64,000 nucleotides of DNA. It comes from Stereocaulon alpinum. Its lineage: Eukaryota; Ascomycota; Lecanoromycetes; Lecanorales; Stereocaulaceae. Location of the stretch: assembly GCA_018257865.1 (NCBI GenBank), contig JAEUBA010000001.1, positions 310,001-374,000 on the forward strand, given 5' to 3'. A model generated the notes under the pieces. That model made no database searches, had not been told where the DNA came from, and worked only from the letters and a program-made list of their open reading frames with translations. A program made the translations under genes and the position numbers. Position 1 is the first letter of the stretch. Every line of letters begins with the position of its first letter. Shown piece after piece: positions 45,126 to 57,100 of the stretch.

Positions 45126-46402
45126 CCTAGTAGGTTAGCACTGTCCTATACCTAATATTATAAACGCAAAGTAGTAGCGGTTATCTAGATATAAGGGGAT
45201 CGTAAGATATACGTATTTAAGGTCAGCCATAAATAGGTAACTATAATTAGGATTAGATAGGTAGTCGTATACCTTAAAACTTAGCTTAAGGTAGGTGCCT
45301 AGTAAATCCTTATATACCCTAGAGTAATCTATAGTTATTCTAGGTTTATCCTCTAGCTTAGGATTCTCGACTTTATCGACTATAATAATATAAGTATTCT
45401 ACTTAGAAAGGCGTCTATTTATGGGTTCCGTTAATTCGTAAACTCCTTTAAGTAAGCTATTTTATATAAGTTTTCTTATCTACTATTCGGTATAAGCTGG
45501 CTACTATTTTTAGAAGCGTATAGCGAAAGGCTTCGTACTAGGCGTAATACGGACTTAATACGTAATAAGGTTAGTATAGGGTAGATTTAATAGATCTTTA
45601 CTATTAAGGTGCCTATACTAGTATAGCAGCCTAAGGACTCTTATTCGGTCTACTTTAGTAGGGATTAATAGTCCTAGTACTTGCTCTAAGCCTAATCTAT
45701 AAGCCTATTCTTTAAGTATATCTAGTAGAGGGTGCTACTTAGGTATAAAACGCTAAATACGGCGTACTAGGAAAGGGTTCCTAATAGAAGGTTAATATAC
45801 TTTAATAAGACGAGTAGGAGTACTAGAGGTACTAAAGGTATTTATAGACTACCCTAGTTAGTAGACTAACGGTAATAACTTATAGTTATCTATATAGATA
45901 TTACGGTCGGCCTAGGTAGGTAGGGCTGCTACTAGTAGTATATACTTATATAGTTTTAAGTCTTACTAAGGACTCTCTAAAAAGCTGTATTATTAATATC
46001 TAATAAGTTATCTTCTAATTTATTAGAAGACTTATTACTATCTAACTCTAGAGGGTTAATAAAGGCCTCGTCTACCTATATAATAGCTTTAGGGTATATC
46101 AGTATACTATAGTCTTTATAGTAGACTAATTCAGGGCTAGTAACGTAGCGAACTTACTCCCTAATTAATAGGTTACTAATCTAAATAGAAGATTACCGTA
46201 CTAAAATAATAGCATTAATACTATATAACTAAGGTAAACTGAGTAGTAAACGAGGCTTATCAGTCGTACTATAGATAGTAGGTAACACGAAGTAGCGTAT
46301 AGTTCTCTAGATACCTTCGATATATAGGTCGAATCCAATATAGCTTTTAAGTAACGATTCGCAGTAGTTAGTAGTCTATATAGTTAGGCCTTTAAAGCTT
46401 AT

Positions 46403-46545
46403 TGTTAACCCGGTAACTGTGGGCGCAGTCTACCGCTGAACCCCTAAGGGTAAAACTCAAAATGTTCGGTGCTTGCCAGGGCGACACTATTAGACTGTAT
46501 ATAGCTTAGTAGTCCGGGGGTGCGGTGTACCCCGGAGCCCTAACA
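46403..46545. mobile_element. Solo LTR, 143 bp
   Basis: Starts TGTTAACCC and ends CCCTAACA, flanked by CTTAT on both sides (46398-46402, 46546-46550). It has normal CpA/TpG content inside a RIP-degraded host, so it inserted later, as did the TRIM. No second copy is in the window. Confidence 0.75.
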
Positions 46546-49192
46546 CTTATGTTAGAGAGGGGTTAAGGAGTTAGTTTCAGCTTTCGAACTATCGAAGATA
46601 ATATAATATTTATATCTAATCCTTAGTCCGCTTAAATTTCTTTTTTATCAAGCTTAGTTTTAATTCGTCTAGCCTATACTATTCCTAGGATCCTAAAAGC
46701 TTTCTTAGTACCTACTATTATACTTAGGAACTTAGTATAGTTGTCCGGTTATACTTCTATAGTATTAACCTGCGGTTAGATAGTAGATAATCTAGCTCCG
46801 AAACTAGCCTATAGCTGTTATAGTTGCTGGAACTGTTACTGCTACTGAAAGGTAGCGGTAGGCTGAGGCACGAATACCTAGGGTTAAAACGGCTGAGGTA
46901 TAGGGCCTTAGTTAGGTGCTGCAGTTAGCTGAAACTGCTGGGCCGTAGTAGGATTGAATAATCTAAATAGATTAGTAGGTGCCTAGGGCTGCTATAGTTA
47001 CTTATCCAGCTTCTTCTCACGCTTCTTTACGACCTATATATATAATCTCTTTAACTTACGGCCTATGGCTGGGGACTATATAACGAGGTCTATCTAGGAT
47101 ATATCGACCTTAGTCTGCTGGAGTATCTAACGGATAGATATTAGTAAGTCGAATCTCCCTAAGTTATTATTAAATATTCTAATAATTAGTTGGAGTTTAA
47201 TCTTCTTACTAATACGTTTCTTACCTTTGGTTTTAGGCCTATTATTAGTAGCCTAGGTAATATTATATGGCTGACTAGGATTATTATAAGCAGTCTGTGT
47301 TTATAACTTATCTTTACGCGGACGCTTATTAGGCTCTAAGCCTTCTCTATAGTTCGCTGTAGCTACTTTCGATTTACTAAGGGGAGATAAGAATGATTTA
47401 GTAACGCTAAATATAACTAAATTAGCTTATAATATACTTAATCCTAACGATAATAGCGTCTACGTACCTGATAAGGATATAGATAAGGTTAGTAAGGCTA
47501 ACGAAGGTAAGTTAGTAAATAGCTTATCCTAGTCTAGTAGAAACGTCTAAGGTATAATATTACTATTATAGTTACTAAAGCCTGCTAAAGTAAAGCTAAC
47601 TTATAGTTAGATACTAAAGATAATCTCGCGAAGGTAGGCCTACTCCTAAGTAGGTAGTAGGCGGTATTTATAACCGTTATCCTTTTTAGAGTTATAGTAA
47701 CTACCTCTTATATATAGTAGTCTATTATCTCTAATATTATAGATCCTTAAGCTGTTGATAAAAGGATTAAGTAACTTACTTTAATCTTAGATTTACCTTA
47801 GATTACCTTAAACTAGTACTAAGGGCTTCTATAGGATACTATCTCTATTATCTAGCCCGCTACTATTTTATTAATTAGGATTTTAGGTAATATATTACTA
47901 GGCTTAGGATAGTAGCTTATATTAGTCTAATTAATAATAACTAGTATTATTATTACTTAGAGTAGTACTACTAAGCTTATTAAGTAGCTTCCGTAGGCTC
48001 TCGACTTCGTATTAAGATAACGGAGTTAAAGTACTAGCGTTAGCTTAGTACGACGAGACGAGATTATTAAGCTAAGACTTTAATATCGTCTTCTAAATAA
48101 TCGACTAAAGTATTTTATTCTCCTTAGTCTTATATTCCTTATTATTCAACTTTTTGATCTCTACCTTAGTGCGGCGGGCTTCCTCAGCTAGAGTATAGGT
48201 ACTACGTAATAATCGATCGGGGGTAGTAATAGCTTTAGTAGCCTTATATTAGATATCTAGGTCTAACAGGCCTTAAAGGAATACTTTTATAATAGATTTA
48301 AGTATAGCTTCTTTAAGTATTAATAGTATTAGTAAGGTCTTAGAGACCTAGGTAGGGCGGTTATAGGTACTAATACGCTATATTATTACTAGCAGCCTTT
48401 TATAGTAGGCTGATAACGATTTATTATATTACTTAAGCTCAGAGAGCTTAGTATCGAATAAGATAGTTAATACCTTAGATAACTTCGTAGGGAATTATTT
48501 ACTAAGTAGATTCCTAAAGTTCTTTATAGCTTCCTATATAGGGTTAGTTAAAGCTAGAATTAATACTACTTAGGGGTAGCTCTCAGCCTATATAGTAGTA
48601 TCCTCTATAAATAATAAATCTAGTACTTAGGTATATCGAAGAGGAGGAATAGTGCTATTAACGGAATAGCCTTTAAGCTCCTAGTCTAGCTTTTTTAGCT
48701 ACTTAGCAGTAGAGATATCTTTCCCTAAGAAAAATCTATAGAGTTTAAAGTCCGCCCTAAATAGTAATAATATTTTCGGAGTTTCTAGGGTAATAGTAAT
48801 AGGGATAGGGATATTAGTTCCTACTTTAGAGCGGTCTAAGGTAGTATCTAAAAGTAAGGAGGCAGGAGAATAGTCGGACTAAAAGGCGTAGTTAATCCGT
48901 TTAGGATTATACTATAACTACGACTTAAGCTCTTTATATAATAAAGATACTAGGTTATTAAAGGCTTTAATTGCTTAGGTAATAATTAATTAATAGTAGG
49001 GATAGAAAAGGGTGCTTAAGAATAATCGAGACTAATTAAGGGGTTTCAATAAGGGCTTTTACGGAGCTTAAGTAATAATAATAAAGGTAGTAATATACTA
49101 ATAATAACGACTAAGCCGTTAATTAATGAACTAATATAAGATAGAATAGAATAATTACTACTAGGGCTACCTATAATCGCACCGTAGTCGCT

Positions 49193-49323
49193 AAATGAAC
49201 AGTGTAATTCGTAGTGGGTAGGAAGGATAAATTCTGCTTAGGTGGGGAACCTGCTACTTATGCTACTGGCTATGACTAATCCTTGCTAAGCGAATCGCAC
49301 CTGCCTTGTCCACCACTCGACGC
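49193..49323. repeat. Right LTR of the 41-49 kb element
   Basis: Mutated (T or A) at the first four variable sites, up to 49239, and unmutated at the last seven, from 49262. This is the mirror image of the left LTR. Confidence 0.88.
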
Positions 49324-49327
49324 GAAT

Positions 49328-49681
49328 GCCCGCATGTGAAATGCTAGCTATAAAAATAATGTATGCTATACTAAGATACCCCGTCCTTTGCATGCACAAT
49401 CCCTTTGACCCAAAGACTTCACCGCAATTTGGAGCTTCACTCCGACGGCAAACTACTTCATGACATCCCACTTTTCCAGCACCTGATACCTCGGCCGTAT
49501 CAGCCATCAACAGCGAACAGCAAACATTGAAAAGGCAACTGTTTGAACGCCAGCTCAGACTCAGGAAACCTGACTGCAAAGCCGCTCCCATAACGCCTTA
49601 ACGCCACATCAACATTCAGTAAGTTGATTCATCCTCCAACTATCCGGCCTACTACGCAAGTCCGCCCTAACTTCGTTCGTC
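49328..49681. other. Flank of the transposon and upstream region of the next gene
   Basis: Normal composition. A minus-strand open frame overlaps the LTR end but shows no domain. Confidence 0.4.
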
Positions 49682-51060
49682 ATGGACCCCTCGAAACATG
49701 AACATTCCCATCGGCTGGTATCTCCTTCACTTTGCCATGAACCAGATAAGACTAGCTTAGAAGCACCTCCTTTTCTACGTATACCCGTCGAATTGCGACT
49801 CGAAATCTATAAACACGCTCTAATGATCTCCCGAAGCCCACGCCCCCAGGACGTTCACGAGAATATCCTATCCGAGACCTGGAAAGATGTTCCCACTCCT
49901 CTGTTATACGTTAATCGGCAGATTCGCGCTGAACTTTGCGATTGCTTGAAACGGGGTTGTTACACAATGAGAGTCACAGCTCAAGACATCGAGTTCGACA
50001 GCTTTGCACTATCCTGCTTCATTGCACAGCAACGCCGCAAAGATCTCAATGGAGAACGTCGCCTTATAGTAGAGATTTGGCCACCACATCCTGAGCGTCC
50101 AGTCGACGTTTACCACATCTGGAACAACGTACAAAAGCTCCGGAACAACCTTCGTGCCATCCCTCATCTTAAAGAACTTCATATAATATTCCTCGAGAAC
50201 GACATAGCAACTTGGTCTCATGGAGGCAAAGCCCTCCAACTCTTGGACTCGATGAAGCAACCAAAGGAAGATCTACGTTTCAGCGACGTCGGTTTGATCT
50301 TGGGCTTGCTCATCCGTCTCACAAATGTGAAGAAAGCTGTCATTAAACTTCCGAGGTCCGTTGGGCACAATCAAGAAGATTGCGATGAATTATTGGACTA
50401 TGCGTGTGTCACCGTGGGTACTATGATGGGTATCGAGCCTCCAAATAGTGAAATCGACTATGATTGGTTCGAAGAGGACATTGATGAACATTCACGAAAT
50501 TACCTCCAGATGCAAACAGCAAGGATCACTCGCGACAAACTAGATGAAATTACCCACGACGGCTGTTGTAGGATGGAGGAGTCAAGCTACGATACATTCG
50601 TGAAAATATGGGGGGCGGACTTTGAAGGTTTACAATCTTATGGAGACCCCAAAGGCAAGTTCCTGGGAAAGTGGTTTTATGTTAAGTATGTGCCTCCACC
50701 CCCTCTACAAGAGAATGTACGGATGGTTGGCAAAAAGAAGGGGAGGCCCTCTACCTTCGTGAGAAACGGCAAGCGCAGGAACATCGAAAACTCACCCAGC
50801 CTGGAGCATGGATCGACTGGTGGACATTTGTGCGCGAACACCACTTAAGCGCAGGCATGTAATACATGTATCGACTACTTCTCAATCTCGCCTACTTCGA
50901 TGACCATGTTCTCTACGGCGACCTCGAGCCATTCGAAGAATTGCCGCCAATGTGTAGCTCAAAAGGATTTGTTTGGAAGACAGGATATGTCATGGAAGAG
51001 GGAATTGAAGTAAGGAGGACGGAAACCAATAGGCTTGCATGTACAGTAATAACAACATAG
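49682..51060 (+). pseudogene. 2EXR-type (F-box-like) gene with a damaged 3' part
   Basis: From ATG 49682 the frame runs to a TAA at 50846-50848 (388 aa), with FLRIPVELRLEIYKHALMI and TPLLYVNRQIRAEL, typical of the 2EXR/DUF7730 group of fungal F-box-like proteins. From about 50735 another frame looks more protein-like (EALYLREKRQAQEHRKLTQ, then AWIDWWTFVREH). After a TAA at about 50860 that frame continues as LAYFDDHVLYGDLEPFEELP and ends at 51060. One frameshift (or unrecognised intron) and one stop therefore seem to have cut off the original C terminus. The N-terminal 350 residues may still be expressed. Confidence 0.6.
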
Positions 51061-52309
51061 ACTCTTTTTATAGAATGATACTTCCTTTTTACCCCTACTC
51101 GCGAATCATTCGTTTTCAATGTTTTACAGGTGAAGTTGAGGGTGCTACTCCCGCCGGGTACCGCAGGGGCCAAATGCAACCTATGTAGACCCCACTTAGT
51201 CATGTTTAAAAATATGATGCTCCCAGCTACCCCAGTCACCGGATCAAGGGGTACATATAGGGGACGCTGCCCCAGAGTCCTAATAGTCAACAGATCAGAC
51301 TTTCATAGTCCAACAGTCCCCTGTCCCATCTACAGGCGCCTCTAAAGCAGCTACAATTCCCGTGCCTCTATAGTAGGGAACATAACTCTAAGAGTAGACG
51401 GGAAACCCTCTCGCTTCACTCCGCTTCAAAATTCCAAGCAATGCTATTACATGTTGATTTCAAGCGTACTGGAGATTTCGGTACAGACGAGGGTTGGGGT
51501 ACCAATTGGCTTCCTTGATACCTGGAGACGTAGAAGGTTCGTAGCCAGTACCTTATACAGACAGGTCTTATCGCTGGCCTCGTTCTAACCTCCTCGCGAT
51601 CCATTTGGAATGATATATCGTAACAGTACTTACGTCGGCCCTGGGTCCATTCACTCGAGCAAAGAAAGCTAAGGTAATGACGACTCAGCCGGAAGAGTAT
51701 TGCCTGCAATTTTCCCTGTGCAGATGCAGTCATAGAGCTCATGGCGGTAAGCGTAGAGTGATGATCACCTGACGGTTCGCTGGCGCTGGCCCATCTAGGT
51801 AAAAGAACATATGGGTGGGAAGTCTATTATGCAATCACGACAATACTCGATTGCAACAATCATTAGCATATAGATTTATAGAGACTACGTATTCAGAACA
51901 TGTTCTAGCTGTAGAGTAAGCTATAATCGCAATGATGTGGCTCTTTTCCAGCGTTGAGTGTCATCCCACTAGATCCTCAACAACGCGCGCCGCTCGGACC
52001 GGTCCAGGAAGAAGTTGCCAGCGTCTTGGCTAGCTCAGCGAAGGAATCTAAAAATATGAAGAAGAATTGAAAGCTTGTTGGTTGTTCCTTAATGGATACA
52101 TAAGCCCGAACGCCACGTCAAGGCCAAGCTCGTGTTCGGGTTCTAAGTCCGCGAGATATATATTGATAGATCAACAAAAGAAAAGAAGGACTCCATGTCA
52201 GTCAAACATGGACCCGGTACCTACGTCAACATTGCTCTCAGTCAAGGAAGCATTGTTTCTGTGGGGGATTTAGCTATAATTCCAGAAAGATCTGAGATCT
52301 TGGGGCTTC
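51061..52309. other. 1.25 kb intergenic between transposon blocks
   Basis: Partly AT-rich but not RIP-saturated. No gene, RNA or repeat recognised. Confidence 0.35.
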
Positions 52310-53735
52310 TTACTTTCTCAGCTGCTTCCGCTCTTTAGTGGAAGGCTTGTTCTGCTTCCCGCGAGCACAATTCTCCATTCCCTGCCTTGCACTTACCAAC
52401 TCACGCTCCAATTGCTCTATTTGCTGCTTAAACACTACGTTGGACGTTGTTGGATCATGGTCAGCCAGCAGGGCGGCCAGGTCATGCAGTCGACACTGAA
52501 GCTGCTGGACGCCCCACGCGTCGTTGTCGTCGATTTTGGCCTTCGCGGCCTCCAGCCTCAGGTCCTTTGGCGGCCTTTTCCCCTCTTTGTCTAGCTTGAC
52601 AAAGTCAAGCCCTCGGGCTGCTTTCTTGGCAGGAGGTTGTCCAGGCGGCTGCTCTTCAGCAGGACGCTTGGAACCTACTATTGGCTCCGACTGCGATCGG
52701 AAGGCAGAAGGGAAAAAGGAGACATTAGGTGGAGGGGGACCGCTCGATCCAGGGGATCGGAACTCACCCATCTCGACTCTGGCGCGGAAAGCTGCGCTGC
52801 TGAGAGGGGCTTGCTTTACCCATTCACCTTTACTGTTCTGCCGAATACTGTGAGTTCTGTAAAAGGTGAGCAGTCTCCTATACTTGTCTACCTGAGGTTT
52901 CTCTTCCATTGGCAGGAGGTCTTCGAGACACTTGTCATCCGCGTCCAGATAATCTGCTAGCTCGGCAAATTTTCGTGACTTGGACAGGTCGAAGGACGCT
53001 CCATGCGCAAGGTAGTTCCGCCTGGCATATGCTCTTACCGCAAACAGGGCTGTATCAGAGTCCAAATCTGTGTAGCCCCAATGGATTAGGTCTTGTACAC
53101 GAGCCCCAAGAGCCCCTAGGTAGGGGCTATTGGGGCGTGTAGTGCTCTGATCGCTGGCTTTCCAGGCGGCCTGAGCTGCTTGTTCCCCATCCATGGCTCT
53201 TACAAGAATGGTCCATGGTTGCGTCAAGAGATGGGTGTCTGCACCTTCTTTCAGAAACTCACACACAAATCCAGCATAATCCCCGAGGTGTGCATGGAAC
53301 CGGTACAGCCTGGTGTCTTCATTCGACCTCGACAGGTCCCGCCTAGCACTATTAAGATCCAAGGTGGTCTCTCGGATGAATTCGTGGATGCAGCGAACGG
53401 CGTTCACTGAATCCATCCGGATGCTCGTTGGATCCAGACATTGCTTGGGCGGCCATTCTAGCAACCAGCCGGTACATCTTTTGAGCACTCAGTGGCAAAT
53501 CATGATCTCCACTGCAAGCTGAGTAAGTTGCCGAGACAGCTTGCATTTCGTCGTCATGATTTGCAGGCCGTGGCTGCTCAAAAATACCGGAGGACTGGTT
53601 GGAGGCCGGTTTCAGACATGGGTCAGGTAATACGCGGTTTTGCAATTGAAGCGTGGGTTGGAAGCTGGGGCATCTAGACGCTGGGATCAGCCTCGAGAAC
53701 GTAAGCGTGCTGTCACCTGCGCGTGTATTAGCCAT
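52310..53735 (-). CDS. Unrecognised protein, two overlapping frames (intron or frameshift)
   Basis: An ATG frame at 53735 (MANTRAGDSTLTF) runs to 53352. The main frame is open from 53488 to a TAA at 52310 and encodes about 390 residues, with a helical part (ALFAVRAYARRNYLAHGAS), a Pro-rich linker, the basic cluster GSKRPAEEQPPGQPPAKKA and a C-terminal coiled coil. A 56-nt intron (GTGGAG...TTGCTAG, about 53516-53461) would join them in frame to YSACKWPPK; the donor is weak. The alternative is a frameshift. I do not recognise a family; KRPAEEQPPGQPPAKK resembles a bipartite nuclear signal. It lies between two transposon blocks and may itself be transposon-associated. Confidence 0.5.
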
Positions 53736-54142
53736 TGGTATTGCAGGGGGTCGATACGTACCGGATGATCTCTAGCGCCGTGGCGTGTAAACAAGCGGGG
53801 GGAGATTGAAAACAAACCTTATGACAGCATGTGCGGACGCTAGTTGGCTTAGTGCTCGAGACCCTGAAACTCTAAAAATCCTAAAATTCACGCTAGCCGT
53901 TCATATATCTTTAATAGATCTAACTTGACAGTTAGTCCTAGCTAGACGAGATGAGGAATTATATCAAGAAGGATACATAATCCATCTTAGTGAAGCAGTC
54001 AAGCTTTAATGGTGGCGGTCCCTACTGAGCTCCACGAGCCCTCGCTATAGCGTTGCCAAGCCTCGCTACTACTTAATTAACAAAAATCACATAGTCTCCA
54101 CCTATCTACTGTATCGATAATACTAAATCTCTAAGCGAATGC
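53736..54142. other. Transition from normal to RIP-degraded sequence
   Basis: CpA and TpG fade out after about 53860. No feature recognised. Confidence 0.4.
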
Positions 54143-57100
54143 TGTTAAAAGGGGCTTAGCTAGAACTAACGAAACGTATAGAGTGCGCTGTAAGGTTTAT
54201 ATATCCTAATAATATAGTACTAGTTATGTTAGCAGCTCCTTAGGTTAGTATATATTATAGGCTAGCCTTTCGTTACTTACTAGTCCTTTATTACTTGCTA
54301 GTATTTATACACCTTAGCCTAGGTCTAACGCTAGGCCCTTTTAACCTTAGCGCCTACCGAGCTGCGTCCCTAATATATTATATACACGCTCTATATATAT
54401 AGCTTTCCTTCCTTAGATTTATTCTCCTAGTCTAATAATACCCCTATTAACTCGCTTTAGGCCGGCCCCTAATATTAGAATATATCTCACTACTTACCCC
54501 TGCCCTTATAAGTATATTAGCGAGGTTAAATAAATAATATAAACTAACTTAGTATTCGACCCTACTGAGGTAGTAGAAGAAACTAAATAACCCGCTAGAG
54601 GCGAAGACTATAAGGAGTAGTTACTAGTAGATAAAGCTAAAGAGGTATAAGCCTATAAACTATTAATAATTAAAAGAGGCTGCGGCCTACTACCTATAAT
54701 ATTACTAGTACTAGCGGGTGTTAAAGAAAATTTCTATAAACCTAAATTATACCTAATAATATAATTCTAATCCTACTTACCTAAATACTAAGTACCTTAG
54801 TCTTCGTCCCTCTACCTACCTATCTACTACTTATATACTATCTTATAAGAGTATATACTAAAGTATACCTTCTAACTATCTAAGATTCTTATCTTTAAGC
54901 TAGTCTCTAGTATCTATACCCTCTTCTTTAAATCCTAATAACCCCCTACCCTTAATTAAAACTTCTAAGCTGGAAGACGTAGAGAACTTAAGCTCTAAAG
55001 AAGATACTAAAAAAATAGTTACTATACCCCCTCTACTAACTACTAATATAGGTAATACGCTAGCCTTTACTAAGGCTTAGACTACCTTTATAATAATTAC
55101 TATCTAAGCTGCTATAGCGGCGGCCCTTATAGCGAATACCCTCCCGCCTACGCCTCCTAATCCCCGACGTTAGTAGAGATCCCTTACCGCTAATCTCTAG
55201 CTATTAATAGACTATTACCTTCCTAAGCCTACCCCTAGTAGCTCTCCCGTTAATCTATCTAAAATTAAGTATCCCTATAATTATTTTAGTAATTATAAGG
55301 GTAAGGTAGAGTATAATTTATAGAAGATAGTAATAAAGCTATTTATTAAGGAATACCCTACTAACTTCTAGGAAGGATTAAAGTAAGTCTTAGCCTACTT
55401 TAAATACTCCTCTAGCGAAGCTTAAACCTTAATCCTTTAGTATATAGATCCTAATTATATAAGCCCTACTAAAAACGCCTCCGATATCTTAAAGATACTT
55501 AACTAGCGTTTTTTTAATTATAACTATATCTAGTCTACCCGCCTCGCCTACTATAAGCTCGAAATAGGATTAATAACTTATAATAATTTCTATATTAAAT
55601 TTACCTAGCTTATAATAACTAGAAAAATTAATACTAAACGCTAGTTTAAGGATCTATATAAGAAGATCTCCTCTATACTAAAACGGGATATCTGTATTAA
55701 GAAATATAAGATAAATAAGGACTATACTACCCTTAATAAGTTCCTTATAGTCGCTAATTAGGAGATATATAATATTAGAGCGGAAGAAGCTACTATAAAG
55801 CCTTATATAAATACTAACCCTTATAGTATCCTTAAGATAAGGAGCTAGTAAGCCCCCTTACCTCCTCTAAACCCTTATATAGACCGCTAAGTTACCTTTA
55901 GAAGTATAACTACTCACTCCCTATCTAATACCTATAAAGAGGAATATTATAAGGAGGAGTATCCTATATTAAAGGATAAGCTAAAGTATTTCTACTATAA
56001 TAAGGAAGGCTACTTCGCCGCCGAATACCCTAAGCGTCTCTGCGAAGCAGTACGAGAAGTCGCTAATAAAGATAAGGATATTAGAGATACTGGAGAAGTT
56101 AAGGAGATATTAGATTTAGAAAACTAGCTATCCTTAGGGAAGTCACCCCTAAGGACCTACTATTCTTATTATCCGTAGAATTCTATAATCCCTTTAGCAG
56201 GCGTTTATTTATATATCCTATTACCTTAATAGCTTAGGATAAGGAATATAAATTAAAGGCTCTTACTAATACTAGTACTACTATATACTTATTTATTAAT
56301 AAAAAAGAAGTGTAAATCCTTTCTAATACCCTTAATATTATCCCTATTCCCCTTTCTAAACCCCGATACCTTTACGGATATAATAGTAAGATAAGAAGGA
56401 AGCCTATTACCTATATAATCTATCCTTCTATATAAGTTAGCGATTATATAGAGTCTACCGTACCTATACTTATTACTAACTTAGGTAATTAATATATTAT
56501 CCTTAGTAAGCTATAGATAAATAAGTATAAGGTCCTACTAAATATAGTAGATAATCGTATTATCTTTATACTAGGGCGTTATAATTATACTAGTATACCT
56601 ACGCCTAAGCTACCTACCTCTAGTCTAGGAGTTAAAGCTAAATTAACTACCTTAAAGCCGGTAAAGCCTACTAAGATCGCTTTAGTAAAACCTAAGCCGA
56701 AGAAGGCTAGTACCCCTTAGCCTACTCCTCCCCCGCCTAAAGAAAATAAGGCGTTAGATATTAGTTAAATTAGTATAGCAGCCTTCTACCTACTAGCCTA
56801 GAATCTAAAGAAGTATTAAGTTTAGTACTTCTCTATAACCCTTACTAGAATAGAATATAAACTAAGAAAAGACGTCCCTACGGAAGTAATACGCGAGACC
56901 ACCGTCTATACTAAAGATAATATTAAGAAGAAGCTCCTAAAGGAGTACTATAACCTAATTAATATCTTCGATAAAGAGAAGGTAAAAGAGCTCCCTCTAT
57001 ATTAACTATATAATTATAAGATTAAATTAGAGCTAGAGAAGAAGCTATTATAGAGCTAACTATACCTGATATCTAGCTTTAAGCTATAAAAGGTGAAAGA

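Larger units (their letters stand above)
41171..49323 (-). mobile_element. RIP-degraded Ty3/gypsy LTR retrotransposon
   Basis: Bounded by direct repeats of 131 bp (41171-41301 and 49193-49323) and by GAAT on both sides (41167-41170, 49324-49327; CGAAT if the ends shift by one), a likely target duplication. Coding remnants are on the minus strand, in gypsy order from high to low coordinate. A reverse transcriptase box YIDDFFGGF is at about 44446-44420, and an RNase H with DYRPLVYF and ending YILGPRNKVANRLL (TDHRPL and VADAL in the family) is at about 43772-43628. CpA and TpG are almost absent and stops are everywhere, so no protein can be made. Without the nested insertions it is about 7.1 kb. 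The ends are not TG...CA, which is unusual. Confidence 0.85.
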
